A stretch of 6,969 nt of DNA from Armatimonadota bacterium (lineage in GTDB: Bacteria > Armatimonadota > SYMT01). Shown in pieces: positions 1-5,336 of the stretch (position 1 is the stretch's first letter; each line of letters starts with the position of its first letter). The DNA lies in contig JAJFMS010000177.1 in NCBI GenBank assembly GCA_020696885.1, positions 1 through 6,969 of the forward strand. The letters are read 5' to 3'. Below the pieces are notes generated by a model. It was not told where the DNA came from and did not search any database. It was given only the letters and a program-made list of their open reading frames with translations. The position numbers and the translations under genes are program-made.

Positions 1-103
1 TGGGGATAGGAACAGAGCTCATTTCAAGCCGGCTCGCTCTCGATGCTCCGCGCCGGGGTGGATGAGAACGCGTAGCATACAGCCAACCCGCCAACCGGCG
101 TGA

Positions 104-2611
104 TTAGTGCCGGAACAGGAACTCCTTGGAGTTGATCAGCACCCAGCCGAGGTCTTCCATCGCCTTCCGCCGGTCGCCGGTGCGGGAGAAGTAGGAGGTC
201 CACTCCGCGCGCTCCCGGTCGGTCGGCTTGCGGGTTAACGCCGAAAGGTACAGCTCGTCCAGCACCTCGGCCTCGGGGCGTTTAGAGGCGGCAAGCTGGG
301 CCAGGCGGCCGGAGTCGTCCTTCAGCTTCTGGTCGATGTCCCGGTCCGTAATCAGCTTGAGCGCCTGGAACAGGGTGGCGTCCTTCTCGCGCTCGCACTC
401 ACAGTTGAGGTTGCGCGCGGGCCGGCCGAACACCTGGAGGAACCCGGTCTTCACGCTGGTGCCGGCAAGCTGCGTGGCGCGGGTCCCCTTCGGATAGCCT
501 TCGTACTCGAACGGGACGCCGGTGATCTGGCTGATCACGTCCGCAAGCTGCTCGGCGGTGAGCAGGCGCGGCAGCGCGTGGGAGAAGTAGGTGGCGTCCT
601 CCTTATTCAGCGGCAGCGTGCGCGCGGTGAGCTGGTAGGTCCGGGAGCTCATGATCGTCCGGACCAGGTACCGCAGGTCGAACTGGTGCTCGGCGAAGTC
701 CTTCGCCAGCGCGTCGAGGAGCGCGTCGTTCACCGCCGGGTTGGAGTCTCGGAAGTCGTCGATCGGCTCCACGATGCCGCGGCCCAGCAGGTGCGCCCAG
801 ATCCGGTTGACCACCGCCTTCGCGAAGAACGGATTGTCCTTACTGGTCAGCCACTCCGCCAGCGCCACGCGGCGATCCTCTCCCTTCTCCGTGCCCACGA
901 AGCTGCCGCCCAGCAGCTTCGGCTGCATCACCTTGCCGGTGCGCAGGTGCTCCACCTCGCCGCGCGGGTCCAGATAGACTACTTCGTCGGTGGGCGGTCG
1001 GCCGCCGCCGCCCCGCCGCCGGACCTGCCCGAAGAACGCCGCGAACTGGTAGTACTCGTCCTGGGTCCACCGCTCGAACGGGTGGTTGTGGCACTTGGCG
1101 CAGAGCATTCGCACGCCCAGGAAGAGCTGCGCGGTGGACTCCGCCAGCGCCTGGGGTGGCACTTTGCCCTCCGAGTCCCGCGGCGCCCGGAAGTAGTTCG
1201 CCGCCGGGCTGGCGGCGGTGGAGCCCTTCGCGGTGAGGATCTCGCGGACCATCTCGCTCACCGGCCGGTTCGCCGCAAAGCCGTTCCGCAGCCACTTGTG
1301 GTAGGCCGCCGCGCCGTCGTCCCCCATCGTCTCGCTGGCGATCCGCAGCACGTCGGCCCACTTCACGGCCATGTTGTCCGCGAACTCCGGGCGCTGCGTG
1401 AGGTCTTCAATGAGCTTCCGCCGCTTCACCGGTGACGGGTCCGCCAGGAACGTGCGCACCTCGGCCGAGGTGGGGAGCAGTCCCACCGTATCCAGGTAGG
1501 CGCGTCGCAGGAACTCGCTGTCACCGGACGTAGCGGAGGCGGGGATCTGGAACAGCTTGAGGCGGTCGAAGACGTGCCGGTCGATGTAGTTGTTCTCGGC
1601 CGGGCTGGTCCACTGGAAGCCGGGAACCCGCTTCAAGAAGGTTAGCCGGAGGCTCTTCAGCGCGTCCTGGTAGCGGACCAGCACCGCGATGTCGCCCCGG
1701 CCCGAGGCCTCGACGAGGCCTTCCCGGCTGATGGTGGCCAGGTCCTCATCGCTGGTGCTCAGCTTGGCCAGGTGCGTAACGTCTCGCACGCTCCCGTCCG
1801 AGAACTTGGCCATCGCCACCACGCGCTGCTTCGCGTTCGGCGTCATCAGGGTGCGCGGCGCCGGCAGGAGCGACACGTCCGTGAGGGTGGGCGCGCCCTC
1901 GCGATCGTCCCGGGCGCCCTCGCTGATCCACCGGGTGAGCACCTGGTACTCCGGCATGCTCGGGTCCAGCCGCTTGCCGCCGGCATGCGCCAGCTCCACC
2001 AGCGGCTTGAGCAGCAGCAGGCTGCGGCCCGGGTCCGCCGGGTTCACGCGGCGACTGCCCCCCTCGCGCACCAGGGCGTGGTAGTCGAGCTCCGGAGCGT
2101 AGCCCTGGAGGCTCAGCCGGAGGCCTCCCTTGCCGGTAGGCGTGCCATGGCACGTGCCGGCGCTGCAGCCCAGCTTGGTGAGCGCCGGCACTACCTCGTC
2201 CTTGAACGAGACCGGCGGGGCTTCCCCGGCTCGCTCCACGGTTACCTGGATGGTCACCGGCGCCGCGCCGGGCACGGTGGCCGTGACCGTTCCCTGTCCG
2301 TTCCCGGCGGGCCGCAGCAGTGGTCCGCTGCCGGGCGCCAAGGTCAGGTTGATCGTCCGGGGGCTGCTGACCGAATACTTCGCAGCGGTGGTCAGATCCT
2401 TGACGCTGCCGTCCGCATAGTTGCCGGTGACCACCACGCCCTGCCGGGCGCGCGAGCCCACGAGGGTCACGTTTGCCGGAACCACCGAGATCGACTTGAG
2501 CGCTGGGCCTGGCCGGGGGCGCATGGCCGGCTTGCTGACGCCCGGCGCGGCAGAAGCGGCGGAGCCCAGCAGTAAACAGCTAACGAATAGGGGCGATCCG
2601 ATGACTCTCAT
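104..2611 (-). CDS. Secreted PSCyt1/DUF1549/DUF1553 cytochrome-like protein with two Ig-like domains
   Basis: Exported multidomain protein of the family abundant in Planctomycetota and related phyla; its biochemical role is unproven. From the ATG at 2611 it has 835 residues. In order: a short signal peptide (Arg2, hydrophobic core, SAASA cleavage region near residue 20); a Big_2-like beta domain at about 38-127; a PSCyt1-type segment with a CX4CH motif (Cys149, Cys154, His155), normally read as a heme site; a second Big_2-like domain at about 243-327; DUF1549 at about 340-532 with a true CAKCH heme motif (Cys504, Cys507, His508); and DUF1553 at about 590-835 ending in the typical NSKEFLFRH. 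Length and domain order look complete. A TTG at 2623 is an alternative start, but ATG gives a cleaner signal peptide. Neither has a clear Shine-Dalgarno, and the DUF1501 stop lies only 24 bp upstream, so translational coupling is likely. Only a tiny 4-bp hairpin (89-100) follows the stop. Confidence 0.93.
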   Translation of the reverse strand: MRVIGSPLFVSCLLLGSAASAAPGVSKPAMRPRPGPALKSISVVPANVTLVGSRARQGVVVTGNYADGSVKDLTTAAKYSVSSPRTINLTLAPGSGPLLRPAGNGQGTVTATVPGAAPVTIQVTVERAGEAPPVSFKDEVVPALTKLGCSAGTCHGTPTGKGGLRLSLQGYAPELDYHALVREGGSRRVNPADPGRSLLLLKPLVELAHAGGKRLDPSMPEYQVLTRWISEGARDDREGAPTLTDVSLLPAPRTLMTPNAKQRVVAMAKFSDGSVRDVTHLAKLSTSDEDLATISREGLVEASGRGDIAVLVRYQDALKSLRLTFLKRVPGFQWTSPAENNYIDRHVFDRLKLFQIPASATSGDSEFLRRAYLDTVGLLPTSAEVRTFLADPSPVKRRKLIEDLTQRPEFADNMAVKWADVLRIASETMGDDGAAAYHKWLRNGFAANRPVSEMVREILTAKGSTAASPAANYFRAPRDSEGKVPPQALAESTAQLFLGVRMLCAKCHNHPFERWTQDEYYQFAAFFGQVRRRGGGGRPPTDEVVYLDPRGEVEHLRTGKVMQPKLLGGSFVGTEKGEDRRVALAEWLTSKDNPFFAKAVVNRIWAHLLGRGIVEPIDDFRDSNPAVNDALLDALAKDFAEHQFDLRYLVRTIMSSRTYQLTARTLPLNKEDATYFSHALPRLLTAEQLADVISQITGVPFEYEGYPKGTRATQLAGTSVKTGFLQVFGRPARNLNCECEREKDATLFQALKLITDRDIDQKLKDDSGRLAQLAASKRPEAEVLDELYLSALTRKPTDRERAEWTSYFSRTGDRRKAMEDLGWVLINSKEFLFRH

Positions 2612-2635
2612 GAATGGTTGCAATATCGGGGGCTG

Positions 2636-4075
2636 TCAGGCGGTGCGGCTGCCCCAGAGCTCGTAGACCGGATGCCCGTCGCGCACGATCGGCAGCGGAC
2701 GCTTCAACTGGTCGTGCATCTCGGCGCGGTAGTCGATCCCCATCGCGTGGTAGACGGTCGCCGCCAGGTCTTCGGGGGTCACCGGGCGCTCCGTGTAGGT
2801 GGAGGTGGTCTCGTCGCTCTTGCCGATCACCTGGCCGGTGCGGATCCCGGCGCCGGCCAGCGTGATACTGTAACAGAACGGCCAGTGATCGCGTCCGGTG
2901 CTGTCCGTGCCGCCGTTGGCGGTGATCTGCCCCACGCGCGGGGTGCGCCCGAACTCGCCCATCGCCACCACGAGCGTATCGTCGATCATACCGCGCTCGG
3001 TGAGGTCGTCCAGCAGTGCGGAGTAGCACTGGTCGAACGCCGGCAGCAGGTGGTCTTTCTGCTTGGGGAAGTTGCCCTGGTGGGTGTCCCAGAAGTCGGC
3101 GGGCATGTTGATGGCGCCGCCCCAGACGATGGTCACCAGCCGCACCCCCGACTCCACCAGCCGGCGCGCCAGCAGGAGCTGCTGGGCATAGATGTTCCGC
3201 CCGTACCGGTCGCGCAGCTTCGGGCTCTCCTGGTTGATGTCGAACGCCTTGCGGGCCTCCGGAGAGGTGACGAGGTTGAACGCCCGCTGGTAGAACTTGC
3301 CCATCCGCTCGATCCCGGGCGCCTCCTGGATGAGCGGGAACTCGTCTTCCACGATCTTCAGGAGGGAGCGCCGCGCCGTCAGCCGGCCGTCGTTCACCCC
3401 CTGGGGGAGGGAGAGCTCCTCCACCTGAAAGCGCGGATCGTTCGGGTCCGACATCACTTTGAGCGGATCGTACTGCGGGCCGAGGACCGCTGCGTGGAGC
3501 CCGGGCATCTGGATGCCGGTGTCGCCTACCAGGCCCGGCGAGAGCTGCACGTAGGAAGGGACCTGCCGGGTGGCCGGGGACATCATGGAGACCACGGACC
3601 CCAGGGCGGGGTAGTCGTCAAAGTTGAGGCCGAAGTTCGCGACGTCCCGCTTGGGCGCCATCCCGGAGAGGGCGTAGTAGCCGGCCGGCGCGTGGTTCTT
3701 GACGTGGTGTGTCATCGAGCGGATGATCGCGAACTTGTCCGCCCGTTTGGCGAGCTGGGGCAGGTGCTCGCAGATCTGGATGCCGGGCACGTTGGTGCCG
3801 ATCGGCTTGAACTCGCCGCGGATCATCTCCGGCGCGTCCGGCTTCATGTCCCACATGTCGAGCTGGGACTGGCCGCCCATCAGGAAGAAGAGGATGCAGT
3901 TCTTGGGCGACTTCCCCGGCTTGCCGGACTTCTTCGCGATCTCCGCCGCCATCGCTTCGGCCTGGAGGAGCTGCGGCAACCCCAGCCCCAGCGTGCCGAG
4001 CGCGCCCACCCGCACGAAATCGCGGCGGGTTACCCCGTCGCAGAGCCGGGCGGTGTTGCCTTTGATGCTGATCAT
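2636..4075 (-). CDS. DUF1501 family protein with twin-arginine signal
   Basis: DUF1501 proteins have an alkaline-phosphatase/sulfatase-like fold and are usually exported by Tat; their substrate is unknown. From the ATG at 4075 the product has 479 residues. A Tat-type signal occupies the N-terminus (TRRDF at 16-20, then a Gly/Leu-rich hydrophobic stretch to about 38). Family landmarks include GGQSQLDMWDMKP at 67-79, EFGRT at 374-378 and GRDHWP at 394-399, followed by the usual SD...PV.PEDLAATV...GID tail. A GTG at 4105 would add ten residues but lies inside a leader hairpin. The ATG has AGGAAG ten bases upstream and places the RR motif correctly, so I chose it. It is the first gene of a two-gene unit with the PSCyt1/DUF1549/DUF1553 gene, a pairing seen many times in Planctomycetota. 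This suggests the two exported products act together, perhaps on a periplasmic or surface substrate, but that is inference. Confidence 0.93.
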   Translation of the reverse strand: MISIKGNTARLCDGVTRRDFVRVGALGTLGLGLPQLLQAEAMAAEIAKKSGKPGKSPKNCILFFLMGGQSQLDMWDMKPDAPEMIRGEFKPIGTNVPGIQICEHLPQLAKRADKFAIIRSMTHHVKNHAPAGYYALSGMAPKRDVANFGLNFDDYPALGSVVSMMSPATRQVPSYVQLSPGLVGDTGIQMPGLHAAVLGPQYDPLKVMSDPNDPRFQVEELSLPQGVNDGRLTARRSLLKIVEDEFPLIQEAPGIERMGKFYQRAFNLVTSPEARKAFDINQESPKLRDRYGRNIYAQQLLLARRLVESGVRLVTIVWGGAINMPADFWDTHQGNFPKQKDHLLPAFDQCYSALLDDLTERGMIDDTLVVAMGEFGRTPRVGQITANGGTDSTGRDHWPFCYSITLAGAGIRTGQVIGKSDETTSTYTERPVTPEDLAATVYHAMGIDYRAEMHDQLKRPLPIVRDGHPVYELWGSRTA

Positions 4076-4085
4076 CGTTCTGGAG

Positions 4086-4091
4086 CTTCCT
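4086..4091 (-). promoter_or_regulatory. Ribosome binding site of the DUF1501 gene
   Basis: The minus strand reads AGGAAG inside GAGAGGAAG, with ten bases to the ATG at 4075. The spacing is slightly long but acceptable. It supports 4075 over the GTG at 4105 as the start. Confidence 0.55.
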
Positions 4092-4098
4092 CTCCGCG

Positions 4099-4120
4099 CT
4101 CCCACAGAACCGTGCGGGAG
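4099..4120 (-). promoter_or_regulatory. Hairpin in the DUF1501 mRNA leader
   Basis: On the minus strand CTCCCGCA and TGTGGGAG can pair as an 8-bp stem (one G-U pair) around a 6-base loop. It lies 7 bases upstream of the Shine-Dalgarno and downstream of the proposed ECF-type promoter, so it would be in the 5' leader. It could stabilise the transcript or tune translation. It may also be chance in GC-rich DNA. Confidence 0.35.
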
Positions 4121-4167
4121 CCGGCGCCGGTACCCCTGGTACTACGCTACCCATTCCTACGAGGTCT

Positions 4168-4193
4168 GACGGCCCGGGTGCGTTTGAGTTTCC
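4168..4193 (-). promoter_or_regulatory. Candidate ECF-sigma promoter for the DUF1501 operon
   Basis: On the minus strand GGAAAC (4193-4188) is followed after exactly 16 bases by CGTC (4171-4168). This matches the general layout of promoters read by extracytoplasmic-function sigma factors (a GAAC/GAAAC-type -35, about 16 bases, then a CGTC/CGTA-type -10). Transcription would start near 4160, giving a leader of about 85 bases. The motif is short, so chance is possible. The spacing and position upstream of exported proteins are in its favour. Confidence 0.35.
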
Positions 4194-4257
4194 GATGTAT
4201 TTGCTGTCCCTCGCCGGTCTTCCGCGGCCGAGGCCGAGCGATATCAGGCGCCTGCGA

Positions 4258-4275
4258 CTCAAACCGGTGTTTGAG
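4258..4275. promoter_or_regulatory. 18-bp palindrome, possible operator
   Basis: CTCAAACCGGTGTTTGAG consists of perfect 7-base arms around a 4-base centre (CGGT). It sits 86 bases upstream of the small membrane protein start, in the divergent region. A third copy of the half-site, GTTTGAG at 4182-4188, abuts the proposed -35 element of the DUF1501 promoter. A dimeric repressor or activator serving both genes would fit; no specific regulator can be named. Confidence 0.35.
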
Positions 4276-4350
4276 CCTTCAGCCGGCCGGGGAGTACCCA
4301 CCAACGAACGAGGCAAGCTTACTGGTAGTCGGATCAGCTTGCTGCTTATG

Positions 4351-4356
4351 AGGAAG
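4351..4356 (+). promoter_or_regulatory. Ribosome binding site of the small membrane protein gene
   Basis: AGGAAG lies five bases upstream of the ATG at 4362, within TGAGGAAGAAACA. This is the clearest Shine-Dalgarno sequence in the window and strongly supports the tiny gene downstream. Confidence 0.7.
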
Positions 4357-4361
4357 AAACA

Positions 4362-4508
4362 ATGGTCTGGACTATAGTCGCGGTACTGATGGTGTTGTGG
4401 CTGCTTGGCTTCATCGGCAACGTGGGCGGCGGCCTCATCCATGCGCTCCTGGTGGTTGCTGCCGTCGTAGTCGTTATCAACCTACTGTCCGGCCGTCGCG
4501 CTGTTTGA
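4362..4508 (+). CDS. lmo0937-type small membrane protein (48 residues)
   Basis: A 48-residue hydrophobic protein starting MVWTIVAVLMVLWLLG and ending LLSGRRAV. The pattern is two short membrane segments (about residues 3-18 and 25-42) joined by a Gly-rich turn (GNVGGGLIH) with a basic C-terminus. This matches the widespread lmo0937 family of tiny membrane proteins, which I recall as DUF5670 and which typically read W-I..IL..LW.LG......GG.IH.LLV.A....I. Their function is unknown; stress association has been suggested in some bacteria. The start is well fixed by AGGAAG five bases upstream. The gene is single, divergent from the DUF1501 operon and convergent with the ACP gene, and is followed by strong stem-loops. 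Its size makes it easy for gene callers to miss. Family recognition is from memory of the pattern, not a search. Confidence 0.85.
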   Translation: MVWTIVAVLMVLWLLGFIGNVGGGLIHALLVVAAVVVVINLLSGRRAV

Positions 4509-4566
4509 CGTGACGCACGGAGCGCAGCCACGCGCCGCTTTCTGACGGCGCTCAATGTTCACGAAT

Positions 4567-4616
4567 CGCAGCGCAGCCCCGGGGTCGGACACAACCGATC
4601 CCGGGGCTGCGCTGCG
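4567..4616 (+). terminator. 22-bp stem-loop, probable terminator of the small membrane protein gene
   Basis: Arms 4567-4588 and 4595-4616 pair over 22 bp around the 6-base loop ACACAA. On the plus transcript 21 pairs are Watson-Crick and one is G-U (4584 with 4599). On the minus transcript that position would be a C-A mismatch, so the structure fits plus-strand RNA better. It starts 58 bases after the stop of the 48-residue gene. Only TTC follows, so there is no U tract. It may be a terminator without a U run, an mRNA 3' stabiliser or a palindromic repeat element. Confidence 0.5.
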
Positions 4617-4799
4617 TTCAAGATCAGACCGGTGCCTGCTCTCCGCCCCACCTCCGGGGACAGGGAGTCGACGCACGGGAGCGGCGTTCCGAGTCCGGCA
4701 GGAGATGTTTCGCAGGCGACACGTACGCCGCCCTGGGGCTGGCACCGTCTCAACATGACCGCTTGGCGGATACGGGGACTTCGCCACGGGTACCGCTCT

Positions 4800-4829
4800 G
4801 GCGCCGGGGGAGTGTTCTTTCCCAGCGCC
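4800..4829 (-). terminator. Candidate terminator hairpin after the ACP gene
   Basis: On the minus strand GGCGCTGGG pairs with the CCC and GGCGCC side downstream, giving a 9-bp stem with one G-U pair and a 12-base loop. It begins 20 bases after the ACP stop codon. As with the neighbouring stem-loop, the wobble pair works only on the strand being transcribed. No U run follows, so this is only a moderate terminator call. Confidence 0.35.
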
Positions 4830-4849
4830 TGAAGTTTTCCAACGGCCTC

Positions 4850-5104
4850 TTACCCCTCCGCCAGCATCCGGGCCACCTCGGTTGAAAGGTCGCCGAAGTT
4901 GCGGTTCAGGAGCGCCTCGCCCAGCTCGTTGATGTCGATGTCGCGGCCGAGCTCCTCTTCCAGGTAGACCACGAAGTCCACCACGTCGAGGCTCTCCTTC
5001 AGCAGCGTCTTCGGCGACTGCTCCGCGAAGACGTCCATTACCTCCGGCGGCTGCTTGCCGGCGAAGTAGCCCTTCATTACGTCCAGGATTTCAGTAGATT
5101 GCAT
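4850..5104 (-). CDS. Acyl carrier protein
   Basis: An 84-residue acidic helical protein of standard ACP length. The 4'-phosphopantetheine site is Ser38 in KESLDVVDFVVYLEEEL, matching the family DSL(D/E)..(E/D)(L/F)V..LEEEF pattern with Glu in place of the usual Asp before the Ser. The C-terminal part (DIDINELGEALL..NFGDLSTEVARML) corresponds to helices III and IV. It would carry acyl chains on its phosphopantetheine arm in the cytoplasm. It lies downstream of a ketosynthase on the same strand, 232 bp away, with no fabD, fabG or fabF beside it. It therefore looks like a dedicated carrier for that enzyme and not the housekeeping AcpP. No Shine-Dalgarno is visible; the bases upstream of the ATG are short tandem repeats. 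Close matches to discrete biosynthetic ACPs are equally possible. Confidence 0.92.
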   Translation of the reverse strand: MQSTEILDVMKGYFAGKQPPEVMDVFAEQSPKTLLKESLDVVDFVVYLEEELGRDIDINELGEALLNRNFGDLSTEVARMLAEG

Positions 5105-5139
5105 TGTTTCGGTGTTCGGCGTTTGGTGTTGGGTGTTTG
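5105..5139 (+). repeat. Heptamer tandem array, left copy (GYGTTNG)
   Basis: Four clean tandem 7-base units of consensus GYGTTNG occupy 5112-5139. A degenerate unit (TGTTTCG) at 5105-5111 runs right up to the ACP start codon. Read on the minus strand, these bases form the immediate 5' leader of the ACP gene. A related array lies inverted at 5297-5324. Confidence 0.75.
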
Positions 5140-5185
5140 GCGCGGCGGTGTGGGGCGTGGCGGCGGTTGATGTTACGGAAGTCTG

Positions 5186-5217
5186 GGCGTTCAGGTGTTC
5201 AGGCGTTCAGGTGTTGG
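5186..5217 (+). repeat. Octamer tandem array (GGYGTTCA)
   Basis: Four tandem 8-base units alternate C and T at the third base: GGCGTTCA, GGTGTTCA, then GGCGTTCA again, and a final GGTGTTGG. The core GTGTT is shared with the heptamer arrays on both sides, but the period is 8 instead of 7. It sits in the middle of the ketosynthase-ACP spacer. Confidence 0.75.
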
Positions 5218-5296
5218 CGGAAACATTCCAAGCGGATTTGCCTGGTGAACAGCCCCCGGTGTCAGATTGCCCCCGTCCCGTGCCGGCTGGCCGCTC

Positions 5297-5324
5297 CGAA
5301 CACCCAACACCGAACACCCAACGC
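5297..5324 (-). repeat. Heptamer tandem array, right copy, inverted
   Basis: Four 7-base units, CRAACAC-like on the plus strand and GYGTTSG-like on the minus strand, begin 12 bases after the ketosynthase stop codon. Aligned in phase with 5112-5139 in reverse complement, 23 of 28 bases match by eye. The two arrays thus form an imperfect long inverted repeat that could pair in the transcript across about 157 bases. Confidence 0.75.
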
Positions 5325-5336
5325 CGCGCGCAGCGC

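Larger units (their letters stand above)
4509..4849. other. Non-coding convergent region between the small membrane protein and ACP genes
   Basis: These 341 bases lie between two converging genes. They hold a small stem-loop (GCGCCG at 4532-4537 with CGGCGC at 4546-4551, 8-base loop), a 22-bp stem-loop at 4567-4616 and a 9-bp stem at 4800-4829. The short frames here on both strands encode Arg/Pro/Gly-rich, low-complexity peptides with no family pattern or well-placed ribosome site. I see no gene in it. Confidence 0.6.

Noticed and set aside
578..1435. 285-codon plus-strand frame opposite the DUF1549 region
   Set aside because: The composition (Arg, Val, His, Leu repeats) is that of an antisense shadow, and the opposite strand encodes conserved DUF1549/DUF1553 motifs.
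2618..4351. 577-codon open frame on the plus strand opposite the DUF1501 gene
   Set aside because: It is His/Arg/Val-rich with no family pattern, and it runs antisense to a clearly recognised protein. Long antisense frames are expected in GC-rich coding DNA.
4567..4616. Insertion-sequence end or attachment site
   Set aside because: There is one palindrome with a 6-base loop and no transposase, integrase or target duplication nearby. A transcript stem-loop is simpler.
4632..4832. 66-codon plus-strand frame in the convergent region
   Set aside because: There is no Shine-Dalgarno, its composition is low in information, it ends within the ACP terminator hairpin and it resembles no family.
5105..5324. 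Possible CRISPR array
   Set aside because: The units are 7-8 bases, contiguous and without spacers, unlike CRISPR repeats of about 24-37 bases separated by unique spacers.
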